Notes: a model not told the origin generated them from the letters alone. 64,000 nucleotides of DNA from Palaemon carinicauda (GCF_036898095.1 NC_090759.1:18972740-19036739), one strand, 5' to 3'; positions 45,206 through 57,166 are shown, counted from the first letter of the stretch. Translations and numbers: made by a program.

Positions 45206-47460
45206 ATAAGTATTCGGTGAAATTCTCAGATTTCAGCATACATATTTTTAATAATATTAGCTTGTATAGAGTAAGCTAGAAAATAGGATAGACACCTACT
45301 TGTGTTTCCTGTCCAGCCCATTGCTATGACCTCGTCCGATATTGAACACTAAATTCTTAATGAATTTTGTAGGGGAAGATAATATCCTTTGATATAAAGT
45401 GTCTTCTTAACACAATCTTCCAGGTTCAATATTGGGGATTAAAATAAATGGTTGATAACCATTAAATGGTAGAGAGAATCGCTCTCTTATATGTGATGGT
45501 CTCCCAATTGGCTGCCCATGAAGCACCTTGTAGGTTGGAAAAAACTTTTGGGCCACAGCAATGACTGCCACCAGTCCTGCCGGCATATGCAGCGCCTGGC
45601 GGCATATGCTGAGCCTGCCGACATATGCCGGGCCTGCCGACATATGCCGGGCCTGCCGACATATGCGGGCCTATTCTGGGCTATTGAAAGCAGTTACTGT
45701 CTTCAGAGTAATGGGCGGCAGGTCACCAACAGCGGGTCTGCCGGCCGGCAGCCGAAGGATCCCTCTATCAAGTAGGACCCGGAGGCAACCGGCGGCAATT
45801 GTCTAAACTTTGGGTGGACGACTGCCGGCCGACAACTTAGTTGCCGGCAGCTGGTCAGAGTATGTTTACTGTCATTGGGTCTTCGATCAGCGACACCCAC
45901 GGCAAGTGGCAGCAGAGCAACTGCCGGACGACAGACAACCAAGATGGCCGCCGACAGTCGGCCCAGTATAATTAAAGGCAGAGAAAAAGAGGGAGGATGG
46001 AGGAAGGCAAAGGCTCAGCCTTGCCGGCCTACATCCCGAATGAAGGTTCAAGTGGAAGGGGGAATTATATTCAGGCTTCCACCCAACCATATCCCATCCA
46101 TATGGGCTATGGAAGACAGTCCAAGGGAGGACTGAAGAACACTCTAATGAATATGAAGGTACCTGCCAGCAGCAGACAGGGAACCTCAGGCCAATTCTAT
46201 AGATTACCCATAGGGTCAAATGTAGAATGACGGCCAGGTAGGGTGATGGCTCATCTAACACAAAAGAGACAACGGGGAAGGGGTAAATGTCCTAGAAGTA
46301 AGGTATTACCCGAAGGCATTACCTAACTTGAAGGATTCTGATCTCATAAAGTAACCTCAAGTAGGGGAAATCATTTCCCCAGGTTGGGTTAGTCAAGTGA
46401 GAAAGCGTCCACATGACACAATCTCGCAAGAGAACAGAATCTCGTACCCGAGATCTTAGGCAAGGAAGAAATCATTTCTTCGGTCTAAGATCCACCAGCA
46501 CAGGACTGTCTGCTAGACCAAGGAAGGAGGAATTGTTATACAAAAACCTCAATGTATGGTCTAGGGAGGTCTAGCCTCCTGTAAAGACAACTTAACCTGA
46601 CTTGGGAAATCATTTCACCAAGACAGTAAGATGCCTAACACAGACTTTTACTCTGATGTCCCGTTCTAAACTCAAAACCAACTCAGTGGTTAAGAGAAAG
46701 AAATGAAACACCCCGGTAAACTTTGCCAGAAATCATTTCACAGCAAAGCTAATTGAGGATAGCCTAGGCTAATCAGAGGGGAGGGGAATTGCTCTTAAAT
46801 CTCGTCAAGAGATTAGTATCGACTTAAAAGGTATAGGAGGTGTCAGTCTCCTCTTAGAAGACAATACAAGAGCAATTGGGGACATGTATGAAAGTATACT
46901 AAAGCCCCTAGGCTAGTAGTCTAGGAGCATAAAGAATCGTTCACCGATACTCTCTTGTATACTATCTTGGAGGAGGAAAATCTTATGCAGTAATATCTCA
47001 ATTGTATAAAATATTGCCTGAGCTTCAATAAAACTTTACCAGGAAGGTTATATCATGCATGAAGTGTGTAGGTGCCTAGGCTAGGAAGCCTAGCACTCGT
47101 GAGGCTCGATCTTAAATAGCCAAATCCACGACAACAATGACATAATATAAAAATCCCTAGCTAAATATCTAAATAGCTAAAGTTATTAAAGCAAATAATG
47201 CCGGGAAAGTCGTTCTGGATAACTAAATGTACAAAAAGAATTACCGCGTCCATGACGCCATCCGGCTGGCAACAGCTCTTGTTACGTTAATTGCGATCTC
47301 AATCGAAGAGCAAACCTGGCAAGAGCTTATATTTACACAATTCAAAGATATTACTCAACTTTCCAGAAGCAGATAAGGCTGGTGAAGACATCATAGCGAC
47401 AAATAACTCCAAAATAGCAAGAGATAACACGGGATAACACCGGTCAATGAAGCTACGGTA
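45206..47460 (-). other. Element E noncoding leader
   Basis: No coding frame. CCGGC-rich clusters lie at 45570-45860, including a short tandem repeat listed separately. It matches the leaders of A, D and I in the same order. It probably contains the promoter and any leader intron, but no core promoter is evident to me. Confidence 0.55.
45577..45668. repeat. 19-bp tandem repeat with CATATG core
   Basis: GCCTGCCGACATATGCCGG is repeated about five times with small changes (GCCTGGCGGCATATGCTGA at the start). It lies in the CCGGCA-rich leader of E. Confidence 0.9.
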
Positions 47461-47815
47461 GAAAGAATGGCTTGGTGGCGCCGCGCGGTGGCGATTTGGC
47501 GCACTATTTACAGTACGGTAGGAGTGACGCCTCTTTAACGACTCTCCTATATTCTTGTCACTTTTCCCCTCGAAGCGGAAACGCTATTAGGGGTGTAGAT
47601 AGCTATGAGACGTGTCAAGAATACGTCCTCTGATATTACGCGATATCCCTTTTAAATTTTAAGGGATATTCACACCAGGAGTTAGAATTCTGGATACCTT
47701 TGGTAAATTCTCTGGGATATATCACTGTGGTTAAATATACCTAGGAAGCTACTAATGAAGGAACTTCCATCAGGATGACATGGCCTGAGCCCAAAAATAG
47801 ATTTTCCGCTTCGCT
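47461..47815 (-). repeat. Element E 5' ITR and outer core
   Basis: Inverse copy of 8975-9343. It ends GGCCTGAGCCCAAAAATAG (47781-47799), followed by CGCTTCGCTCAAATTCCATT, which is the conserved terminal core. This marks the right limit of E. Confidence 0.85.
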
Positions 47816-47825
47816 CAAATTCCAT

Positions 47826-47967
47826 TTTTTACTCCCCATTTTTCTTTTTTGCCTAGTCTTCCTTTATAGAGGGAGCCGTAACCTGCCTAGCCTACTCTCC
47901 CTACCGTCCCGTTGTTATTCATTGGTTTACACCCTACCCTCTGTTTATGATGTGTATTATGTATTTA
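47826..47967. other. Unassigned filler between E and H
   Basis: Pyrimidine-rich, about 140 bp, with no match elsewhere in the window that I can see and no gene. Confidence 0.4.
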
Positions 47968-48030
47968 GCAGGTGCACGAATTGAAACGCTTCGTGGTAGC
48001 TGCAGGTAGTGTGTTAAAACCTGCTGTTTA
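47968..48030 (+). pseudogene. Element H YR, last 20 codons only
   Basis: Reads QVHELKRFVVAAGSVLKPAV then stop, equal to the end of the D recombinase (EVKHFVVAAGSVMKPAV). The catalytic domain is absent. Confidence 0.8.
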
Positions 48031-48622
48031 GTGCTGCGATGAACAGCAAGTTATTTGGGACTCTAACTCTAAGGGTGTCTGTGTTGATCCTATTGCGCAA
48101 CATAGTGAAAATAGTGCCACCAAGTGACACTACAGACTGTTCTTATACTAAGGTGAAGTCACATAGACTAAAACACTTGTACCACATGTTCCAAGCATGA
48201 AGCGTATATAAGACATTCGAGAAAGACTTTATAATTCTTATGGAATTAACGTGTGTGATGGCAAGTTTTCCTTTTCAGATACCACATCTATTTCTATTAA
48301 TGTCCCAAGTCTATGTAACTGATTTGCATTCCATTACAATTTACAGTTATTACTTTTATTTATGCTAATTCTTATTCATGCCCAAATACAAGAATTTGCT
48401 ATACTTGTGTGTCTTATTTCGCCCTAATATTGTAATAAAATACTGTTTGAGTTTTAATATCCCCCTATAATATGTAAATATATCTGAACAATGAAATACT
48501 ATTGTTCCTTCATTTATACAAACTCATCTAGACTAAAGTAATATGTTCAACCATGTTGTACTTACCTTATCTTCTACCTGGCTCTGGGACCGGCAGGTAC
48601 TTTCTGATGCTGGGAGAGTTTC

Positions 48623-48979
48623 TTTTTTGGGCTCAAGACATGACGTCCTGATGGAAGGTTCCTTCAGTAGCTTCCTTGGGTATATTTAACTACAGGGATA
48701 TTCCCAGAGAATCAAACTAAAGGTTATCACAGAATTCTAACTTCTGGTGCGAGTACCCTAAAGGTTTCCCTCTAGGATATCGTATATCAACAGGGGACGC
48801 ATGTATTAACACGCCACATAGCTATCTGCACCCCATATAGAGTTAACACTTAGATATGAAAGGTGGAGAATAACTGGGGAGCCGTTCCACAGTTACACTC
48901 GTCCGTGGCTGCTTTTGGTACTCGAAACGTAAACAAACGGGCTCCATTGCTAAATGACGTCACGTCCGTCCTCATCCTT
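48623..48979 (+). repeat. Element D 5' ITR
   Basis: Inverse of 57167-57512. Landmarks are GGGCTCAAGACATGACGTCC, GTAGCTTCCTTGGGTATATT, TTAACACGCCACATAGC and TGACGTCACGTCCGTCCTC. A direct gene is absent. Confidence 0.9.
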
Positions 48980-51385
48980 CAGCCTGTAGCCCCTTGCTTT
49001 GGTCGGATTTCCCTTTGTGCGATTTTCATCGACTTACATCGCCGTTATGTCGTTACCTACAGCCTCGCCTTCTTCTGGAAAGTTGAGTACCAGGTCCCAG
49101 TATTGTTTAAATAAGGTCTAGCCGAAAAGTAACTTTTACTTTTCGTAAAATATTGTGTTTTGTGGCGGAGCTGTGCTGCTACCGGACGCGCCATTTTATG
49201 GCGTCGCTGTTCATATCGCATGCCTTGTTTTAGTTAGCCAGAACAGCCTTATCCGGTCTCTTAACTAATTAATATTATTAGTTATTTAGTCTTCATAGCT
49301 AGGAATTACTTATATCGTGTTTAAGCGCTCATCTGACTCGGTCGCCGTTCGACCCCATACTAGATCGCTAGCTTAGCCCCTAGGCTGGATAGCCTAGTGC
49401 TTGTGTTCATGCATGATATATACCAGTGTTCCTAGGTTAAGTTATGAAGATTGTAGCATTATTAAACATACTGTTAACTGTGATGTAAGTGTTTTTGCCT
49501 TCGGGGACCATATAGGGGACCGGGTTGATTGCGTATCTTTCCACCCTAACCTAGATGTAGGAACCCCTATATGCTCCCTAATCCCCTGTCTGCGGGCATT
49601 CCCTCTGTGTGGCCCTGCTTCCCCTTCTATATAGGGGAATCCTGTCTACGAACAGAGTATTTATCGCTTCTCTGTCTACCCTAAGGGAATGATCCCCCCT
49701 TAGGGTTGTGACCAAGAAATAAGGAACGGCTCTGCCCTTCCTCAGTTGCACCTGGTTGGGTTACTCCTCCCTCCCTGCAACTTGCGATGTGTCTTTCAGC
49801 CTACCTAGCCTAGAAGTTAACCCTCCTTCTCTAGGTTAGGCTCTGGGTGTTGATTCTGTGCTTTTATAGTTTGAGACGGTACTCCTGTACCATTCTCATT
49901 CTGGTTACCTAACCTAGGTTAGGGATCGTTCTCCCTCTCCTTGGTGGCCGTTCTTGTACAGAGCCTCCCCTATGAAAGACCCCTCATCTTCTCCCTCCCC
50001 ACCTATCCCTTTGGTGTAGGCTTGCCTATACACATCTGTCCTTAGTCCTACAACTCCTCCCTTGGGTGAAGTGGTAGGGCTAACTTGTTCTCCTGCTGAG
50101 CTGGCCGCTCTGGTACACATACTCTTCATAGCGTTCTATGGGGGTTGTCACCGGCAGTGGTCCGGCCGGCGGGGGTTTCCCCCTCTTGAGTGCTCTCTAA
50201 CCCTCCCTTGGGTTACCCCAGGCACCTGGCCGACTGCCGGCCCCCTGCCGCCGGATGCTAGGAGTACCCACTCCTATCATGAGTGCACTCTCTCCGGACG
50301 GATGCCGGAGGGGTATGTGGTCTTACCCCTCCCATCCCTCCTTACCTTTCTCTCTGTCTATCCTGGTGCCGGTCCCTTGCCGCCTCCACCGCCGGTGATA
50401 CCGCCTTGCCTCTGGTGACATTCTTTCATAAGATGCCCTCCCCCCTCTAAGACGTCAGCCTTCCGTGTGCCGGAGGCTGCCGCGTTCCGTCGGCATACAG
50501 CCGACGTCCCACCAACCATTTTACCAAGTAACAGCTGGCTGACCCTCCGTGCCGGACACCTGTGTGCCGGCATTGACTGCCGGAGGTCTAGGTATACAAC
50601 CATATACATATCTATCTTATGAATTGATCCAAGCTCACCAGGCCGTCAGCCGTCGGCTGCCGGAGCCGCCACCTCCTGCCGGCGACCCGCCGCTGTGCCG
50701 GCGGTCGCCACGATGGTATTATATTTTAGATACTCAATGTGTCTGTCTTGATGCCTTCCACCCTGCAGGACCGGCCTCCGGCGTGTCTCCGGTCTGCCGT
50801 CACCCCCTGGAGACGTTAAGGGACATGCACCCCTTCTCATGCCTGCCGACAATATGCCGGCAGCCAACATACTGTAGCCAGATAGCTTAGCCACTTCCAC
50901 ATATAGGTAATGTCTTACCTTTGAAATTGTGGCTGTGCTGTCTGATTGCACATTGCAATATTCCAGCATACTCTGTGTGTCTTAGCGCAGCCGATTGACG
51001 GAACCTATATCTAATAAGAGGTTTTCTCTACTCCCCTTCTACCCAGGGATCTGAGTGGTCTCAGTCCCTGCTACACCTCGCGGGCAATTTCTGCTAGAGG
51101 CTTACCTTCTACCCACCACGGCTTATCCATATGGATTTCCGTTTTGTGACCCTCGGCCACAAAAGAAATTGCCTACTGATAAGGTTACGGTAACCGACTG
51201 GGCGGGATTCACAAGTATGTGTCTATCTACTTCCTTTCCCGCTCTCTACTCTCAGGCATTATAATACCTTATGAATTATTTTAATGTTTAAAAATTTAGA
51301 TTAAGTTATCTTAATTTTAGAGTAATGTAAGTCATTTTTATGCCTTCCATGTACTCATGATCTCTTTCTTTTAAAGGGGTAGTAT
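48980..51385 (+). other. Element D noncoding leader
   Basis: No supported coding frame; the longest open stretch (about 118 codons at 50062) has no family resemblance. CCGGC/GCCGG words are dense at 50140-50880. The segment 51350-51380 (TCTTTCTTTTAAAGGGGTAG) precedes Gag and looks like a pyrimidine tract. In E the same position ends TTTACAG. Confidence 0.55.
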
Positions 51386-53340
51386 ATGAAGTGCGAAAGC
51401 AACTTTTGTGGAGTGAAGCGCCCGGACTTCTACGGGCACAAGGCGTGCCGGACCCACGCCCCCTGCGCCGCCGAGAGAGGCGACCTGAAATACTGGTACC
51501 CGTAGCACTGTACAGTCTGCAAGAGTCGTTTGGTCAAGGCGTTCGACGATCCTCCTTCAGCGGAGGCAAGGGACAACGCTCGAGAGAAGCTACGCAAGTG
51601 GGTGCGTGGCTTCCAGAAGAACGCCACTGGACCGTATCTCGCCAGCGAAGATTTGAGGGCCTTGCTGTTTCCAAAGGCATCTAAAGACTCTGAGATCCCC
51701 AGTGATCAGATCCCCACCATCCAGAAAGGGGTGGAACCTGATATTGTCATGGCCCAGTCCATGCATGAGTGCCACTTGGATTCCGATAACGTGGAACGTA
51801 TGTCGGAAGTGTCGGAAGAGACGGAGAAGAACCTCATGGGCGAGGAGCTCGACTATGAGGAAGATCAGGTGGAATATCCTGATTCGGAGTCCGAGGTCGC
51901 TCCCACTCGTACTCCCGCAGCGACTCCTGCACCGTCCGAGGAACCTGTTCCTTCGACTTCCGCCACCCCGGACCCTCTTCCATCAGGCACTCAGGAGGTC
52001 TTGAAGATCCTTGAAGCCCTCATGGAAAGAAAACTTCGAGAGACCCATGAGCAATTCCGGTCTACCCTAGTGAGTTTTAAACAACCGAAACGGATTTCGG
52101 TTAAAGACCTCCCCTCTTGCTCGGATACTAACCCACGGAGATATGCCGAGCATATGCCGATCACAACTGGTAAGATCTTCATCAGTGAGAAGGTCGGCTC
52201 TATCTTGTTGGAAAAGTGAAATTCTTCCTGAACTTTGAGGCTTATCCGGACTGTTACGTCCGGCTCAGGTCCGAACCAGCCTCAAAGGAAGAGACCGAAC
52301 CGAAGGAAGTAATTGTGTTAGATCTCGCGAAGGCCCAGGCTATGCTAGCCAGTGCGGTGAAGAGTAAGGGTTTCACCAACTCCAAGATGCCGGCGCTCAG
52401 TAAGAAGCACCCAACATTCGTTGCGCCGAGTGCTGCGACCTTCCTCTTTATAGAAAAGGCCTTCACAGCTGTCTTGAAAGCAGTGGAGGAAGGGAAACCT
52501 TGCCCTGCACTGGAGGAGTGCAGACCCTTCTCCCTTACCGTTCCTCCCGATGATAGGCACTGGAAAGACGTCCAGTCAACCTCCACGGTGGGGAAGTTAG
52601 AGCCTGACGTAGCCGGTCGTCAGTTCAATGAGGACCTCCCAAGGCTAAATGATCACCTCCTTCCTAGGGAACAGGATACGAAGGAGAGGCTTGCCGCATC
52701 GCTGTCCCTCCAGGTACAGCTTGAACTCATGGCCGGGGATACTAGAGTCCCGGACTTTTACATGGTCCTAGCCAAAACACACTTAGCAACGGTGACTAAG
52801 GACCTGTACAGCTTCACTAAGGCTCGCAGAGCCTGTCGTGAATTCGTATTTGCCAGCGCGACGGTAAAACATGAACCCCGGAGGCTGATTTCCTCCAATA
52901 TCTGGGGTAAATATCTCTTTCCCTCCTCCCTGGTGAAAGAGATTGCAGACAAGGCCGCCACGGAGAACAGGAACCTTCTCCACAATTGGGGCATGTCGAG
53001 AAAAAGGAAATCCTCTCAGGACGATGGCCCTCAACCTAAGAGGAAGTCCCAGAAACCGAAACCCCAGCAACGTTAACAGAGACGGCAGTTTCCGGGTTCC
53101 GCTACTCCCCAAGTGGCAGCACAGCCACAGCAGACCTTTCAGTTGGTCCCCCAGCCGGTGGTGTCGCAGTCACCGGTCTTTACCCCTGCATTTGAGCAAC
53201 ATGCTACTACCTTTCGTCCCAGAGGTAGGGGCTCAAACAGAGGTTCCGGCAGAGATTCGTCTCGCCGCCCCTCCAGAGGCAGATGAGGAAGGGGAGCTAG
53301 CGGCCGAGGTGGCAAACCCTCGGGACACCAGAAGCAATGA
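51386..53340 (+). pseudogene. Element D Gag-like protein (about 650 codons, three stops, one frameshift)
   Basis: ATG at 51386 gives MKCESNFCGVKRPDFYGHKA then CRTHAPC, with later C-x2-C: a Cys/His-rich N-terminal module. A TAG at 51503 stands where E and A encode Q in YWDPQ. Next come SAEARDNAREKLRKWVRGFQ, an acidic region rich in E, and a Pro/Thr/Ser linker. A one-base loss near 52215 is followed by EAYPDCYVRLRSEPASKEE, PCPALEECRPFSLTVPPDD and FASATVKHEPRRLISSNIWG. A TAA lies near 53075, then QTFQLVPQPVVSQSPVFTPA and an RG-rich tail (RPRGRGSNRGSGRDSSRRPS) with a TGA, ending at 53340. It is likely an RNA-binding structural protein of the DIRS particle, now broken. Confidence 0.85.
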
Positions 53341-55180
53341 AGTGCTTCCGGTGGGAGGAAGACTCCGCCAATTCCAGGATCATTGGACCTTCGATCCCTA
53401 GGCACACAGCATCGTCAAGAAGGGACTAGGCTGGAGCTGGACGCGACCAACCCCAGCCTTCAAGCAATTCTTCTAACAGTCAACCCCCCTCCTGGAAGAA
53501 TACGTCCTAGAACTCTTGAACAAAAAGGTGATCAGGAGGGTAAAGTCAACCAGGTTCCAAGGGAGACTATTTTGCATTCCCAAGAAGGACTCCGACAAAC
53601 TCAGAGTCATTCTAGACTTATCCCCTCTCAACAAGTTCATTGCGAACAACAAGTTCAAGACGCTGACTCTCCAACAAATAAGAACCCTTCTGCCTCAAGG
53701 GGCCTACACGGTCTCCATAGACCTGGCGGATGCCTACTGGCACGTTCCAATGAATCATCACGCTTCCTCCTACCTAGGATTTCGACTCCAAAGGAAAAGT
53801 TACGCCTTAAGGGCCATGCCCTTCGGGCTCAACGTGGCTCCACGGATCTTCACCAAGCTGGCAGACGCCATCGTCCAACAGTTCCGCCTTCGCGGCGTCC
53901 AAGTGATGGCCTACCTAGACGACTGGCTAGTTTGGGCGACATCGCCCGAAGATTGTGTAAGAGCCTGCAACAAAGTCACCCAGTTCCTAGAGCCTCTGGG
54001 ATTCAAGATAAACACCGAGAAATCTCGCCTCTCTCCAGCTCAGAAGTTCCAATGGTTGGGAATCCATTGGGATCTTCAGTCACACCGCCTTTCCATCCTG
54101 CAAAAGAAAAGGAAGGAAATAGCAGGGTCTGTCAGAAGACTGCTGAAATCCAAACGGATCTCAAGACGACAGCAGGAATGAGTTCTCGGCTCTCTACAGT
54201 TCGCCTCTGTGACAAACCCAGTGCTTCGCGCACAGCTAAAGGATGCCGCGGGAGTCTGGAGACGTTTCGCATCCATCGCTCGAAGAGACCTCAAGAGACG
54301 GCTTCCAAACAGACTTCGCTTACTATTAAAGCCGTGGTCGAAAGCAAAGGCCCTGAAAAGGTCCATTCCTCTTCAACACCCGCCTCCATCGATCAACATC
54401 CACACGGACGCTTCACTTGAGGGTTGGGGAGGTCACTCCCACCAACGACAGGTTCAGGGAACATGGTCTCCCCTATTCAAGACGTTTCACATCAACATCT
54501 TGGAGGCCATGCCGGTTCTTCTCACCCTGAAGAAACTCTCCCCGCCTCCCTCGATCCACATCCGTCTGACTCTGGACAACTCGGTGGTAGTCAGATGTCT
54601 CAATCGTCAGGGCTCGAGATCGCCCCAGATAAATCAGGTACTTCTTCCGATCTTTCGTCTGGCAGAAAAGAAGAAATGGCACCTGTCTGCAGTTCACCTA
54701 CAAGGATTCCGCGACGTGACGGCGGACACTCTATCACGGACAAGCCCAATAGAGTCGGAATGGTCTCTAGACGCAAGATCATTCTCCTTCATCTCTCACC
54801 AAGTCCCGGAACTTCAGATCGATCTCTTCGCAACGAGCGACAACAATCAACTTCCTCGATATGTGGCCCCGTACAAGGACCCCAAGGCAGAAGCAGTGGA
54901 TGCCATGTCACTGGACTGGAACAGATGGTCCAGGATATACCTGTTCCCTCCCCCCAACCTTCTGCTGAAAGTCCTCTCCAAACTGAGAACCTTCAAAGGG
55001 ACAGCGGCCCTAGTGGCTCCCAAGTGGCCCCGGAGCAATTGGTACCCTCTGGTCCTGGAGCTGCAGCCCACTCTGATCCACCTACCGGGCCCAGTTCTCT
55101 CTCAACAAGTACAGAAGTCGACCGTCTTCGCTTCATCACTGAAAGTCAGGGACCTTCATCTCATGATTTTCTCTCCTTAG
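52943..55180 (+). pseudogene. Element D pol: RT, RNase H and connection (three stops)
   Basis: The frame is +1 relative to Gag, overlapping its end by about 400 nt. Blocks are EVLPVGGRLRQFQDHWTFDP then TAG, LLEEYVLELLNKKVIRRVKS, VILDLSPLNKFIANNKFKTL and YTVSIDLADAYWHVPMNHH. RAMPFGLNVAPRIFTKLAD and VMAYLDDWLVWA (53906-53941) follow, so all RT aspartates are intact. Further blocks are LSPAQKFQWLGIHWDL, a TGA at 54179, and GSLQFASVTNPVLRAQLKDA. RNase H shows NIHTDASLEGWGGHS near 54400, HINILEAMPVLLTLKKL, LTLDNSVVVRCLNRQGS and DVTADTLSRTSPIESEWSLD. The connection has DAMSLDWNRWSRIYLFPPP, ending at 55180. Reverting its stops would give a full-length product; as it stands it is inactive. Confidence 0.9.
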
Positions 55181-56141
55181 CCGCAAAGAAAAGGTTTGGA
55201 ATCTCGAAGAAAAGTCTAGACTTCCTCGAGGAATACAAGACTGAATCCACACGGCGGCAATACGAATCTTCCTGGAGAAAGTGGGTCTCTTTCGTCAAGG
55301 CAAAAAATCCTACGGAAATCACCATTGAATTTTGCATGTCCTTCTTCATTCACCTTCATGGACAAGGCTTAGCAGCCAACACGATTTCCACCTGCAAATC
55401 GGCTTTGACTAGACCACTAATGTACGCTTTCCAGATTGATCTGTCCAGTGATATCTTCAATAAACTACCAAAGGCATGCGCTAGACTACGCCCAGCACCT
55501 CCGCCAAAACCTATCTCCTGATCCCTGGACAAGGTGCTCCATTTTGCCTCTAACCTGGACAACGATTCGTGCCCTCTAAAAGACCTGACTCAAAAAGTTA
55601 TCTTCCTTTTTGCTCTCGCCTCGGGAGCCCAAGTCAGCGAAATAGTGGCATTGTCAAGAGACGAGGGTCATATCCTGTTCGCAGATACGGGAGAACTTAC
55701 CCTCTTCCCTGATCTGACGTTTCTCGCAAAGAATGAACTACCCACCAAGAGATGGGGCCCTTGGAGAATCTGCCCCCTGAAGGAAGATGTCTCTCTATGC
55801 CCAGTAGAGAGTCTTAAGGTCTATCTTCGAAGAACTTCAGACTTCGGTGGAGGACAACTCTTCAAAGGAGAAACATCGGGTAGTGACCTGTCACTGAAAC
55901 AACTAAGAGCGAGAATCACCTACTTCATTCGCAGAGCAGATCCTGACAGTACACCCGCAGGTCATGATCCTAGAAAAGTCGCGTCTTCTCTGAATTTCTT
56001 CCAGAGCATGGATTTTGAAAGCCTCAAGAGCTTCACAGGGTGGAAATCGTCGCGCGTTTTCTTCAAGCACTACGCGAAGCAAGTGCATGAAGTTAAACAT
56101 TTCGTGGTAGCCGCAGGTAGTGTTATGAAACCTGCCGTTTA
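55010..56141 (+). pseudogene. Element D tyrosine recombinase (one stop, catalytic Arg lost)
   Basis: The YR catalyses circle integration in DIRS. The N-terminal core-binding part reads SHDFLSLAAKKRFGISKKSL, RRQYESSWRKWVSFVKAKNP and LAANTISTCKSALTRPLMYA. A TGA near 55519 replaces the W codon of PISWSLDKVLH in E. The catalytic part follows: LFALASGAQVSEIVALSRDE, where the first catalytic arginine (GAR in E) is Q (CAA). HDPRKVASSLNFFQ retains H and R, and FTGWKSSRVFFKHYAKQ retains the nucleophilic Y. It ends VVAAGSVMKPAV at 56141. The start is unclear because the frame is open well upstream and overlaps pol in another frame. Confidence 0.85.
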
Positions 56142-56990
56142 ACTCTGCATAGAACAGTGAGTTACTTGGGACTTTAACTCTACGGGTGCCTGTGTTGACC
56201 CTCGTGTGATACATAGTGATTTCTTGGACACTTAGTGTTTCTAATAAACTGTTCTTATCAAGGTGAAATGTCATAGACTTCACATGAGTGCCACATGCTC
56301 TAGGGCATGATGTGTTTTTATTTGAAAAAGATCGACGTTCCTCTGGAACTTGTGCTTCTAAAAGTGAAATTTCTTTCAGATTCAAGATTGAAGTCTTTTG
56401 TTTTCTATGTACATTATTCTTTATTATTGTAAATTAACTTTACACTTATTATTGCAATTGTTATCACAATAATCTGCAATCTATGAAATAAAATGTCTAT
56501 TTTATTACATGTGCGTCTCTCTCCGCTCCTATTATTTATTATGAAATATATGATTGCCATAGTTTCATTTAACCCCTTCCTTTTGAATGAGAAGAATAAT
56601 ATAAATTTACTTGTATTATATACTCACTCATGCTATGTAATATTCCTACCTGAATACTTACCTTCGTCCTGCCTTCGAGACCAGATTGATCTCTCCTCCA
56701 AGGAGCGTAGTGATTAATTAACACTTACCTATGCTTGATAATATTCCTACCCGAATATTAACCTTCTGTCTTGTCTCCGAGTCCTGCACGAACTCTCCGC
56801 ACAGTGAGTAGCCCTTCAATGATCACTTCGGGATTTTGGTATGATCCGCCGGGACTTCTCTGCCAGGGGGGCAGGAAGCTGGATACCCACGGAAACTTTA
56901 GCGAGGACACATTACATACCTCTATTCGAAGCCCTTGGCACTTGCATAAAAAGGGGAAATTTCCCATGATACATTAATTCTCTGGTACAC
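56142..56990 (+). other. Element D 3' noncoding region
   Basis: AT-rich. An AATAAAATGTC stretch at about 56485 could be a polyadenylation signal. No gene. Confidence 0.55.
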
Positions 56991-57085
56991 TTCCATCAGG
57001 ACGTCATGGCTTGAGCCCAAAAAATGGATTTTGAGCGAAGCGAAAAATCTATTTTTTGGTGAGATAGCCATGACGTCCTGATGGA
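56991..57085 (+). repeat. Element D internal complementary region
   Basis: The first half (TTCCATCAGGACGTCATGGC, TTGAGCCCAAAAAA) is the complement of D's 5' end at 48623-48655. The second half (ATTTTGAGCGAAGCGAAAAA, GATAGCCATGACGTCCTGAT) is the complement of its 3' end at 57490-57552. It is therefore complementary to the fused termini and could template circle closure. Its two halves also fold into a hairpin. Confidence 0.9.
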
Positions 57086-57166
57086 CCCTCCCGTCTATTC
57101 TAGTCCAGCCTTTCAGGCCCTGCCCTGCCCTGCTGTATCATAGAGATTAGCAAGGAGCTGGCCTCA

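Larger units (their letters stand above)
8975..47815 (-). mobile_element. Element E: family-1 DIRS retrotransposon split by two large insertions
   Basis: Its two ends are long inverted copies of one another: 8975-9343 and 47461-47795, roughly 95% alike by eye over more than 330 bp. Reading minus from 47815, the order is 5' ITR, leader, Gag (45205), pol, YR (ending about 40490) and 3' noncoding region to about 39900. That is interrupted by F (about 20811-39850) and resumes 20705-20810. The ICR right half follows (20645-20704), interrupted by B (9432-20620), then the ICR left half (9397-9431) and the 3' ITR. Removing B and F leaves roughly 8.6 kb, close to intact-length D at 8.9 kb. All three genes carry stops or frameshifts. 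Confidence 0.85.

Noticed and set aside
50062..50418. 118-codon plus frame in D's leader
   Set aside because: Pro-rich translation of the CCGGC-rich leader; no conserved counterpart in A, E or I.
53383..54420. 345-codon plus frame
   Set aside because: Shadow of the true RT frame (53516-54181), which carries the YLDD box and the other RT motifs.
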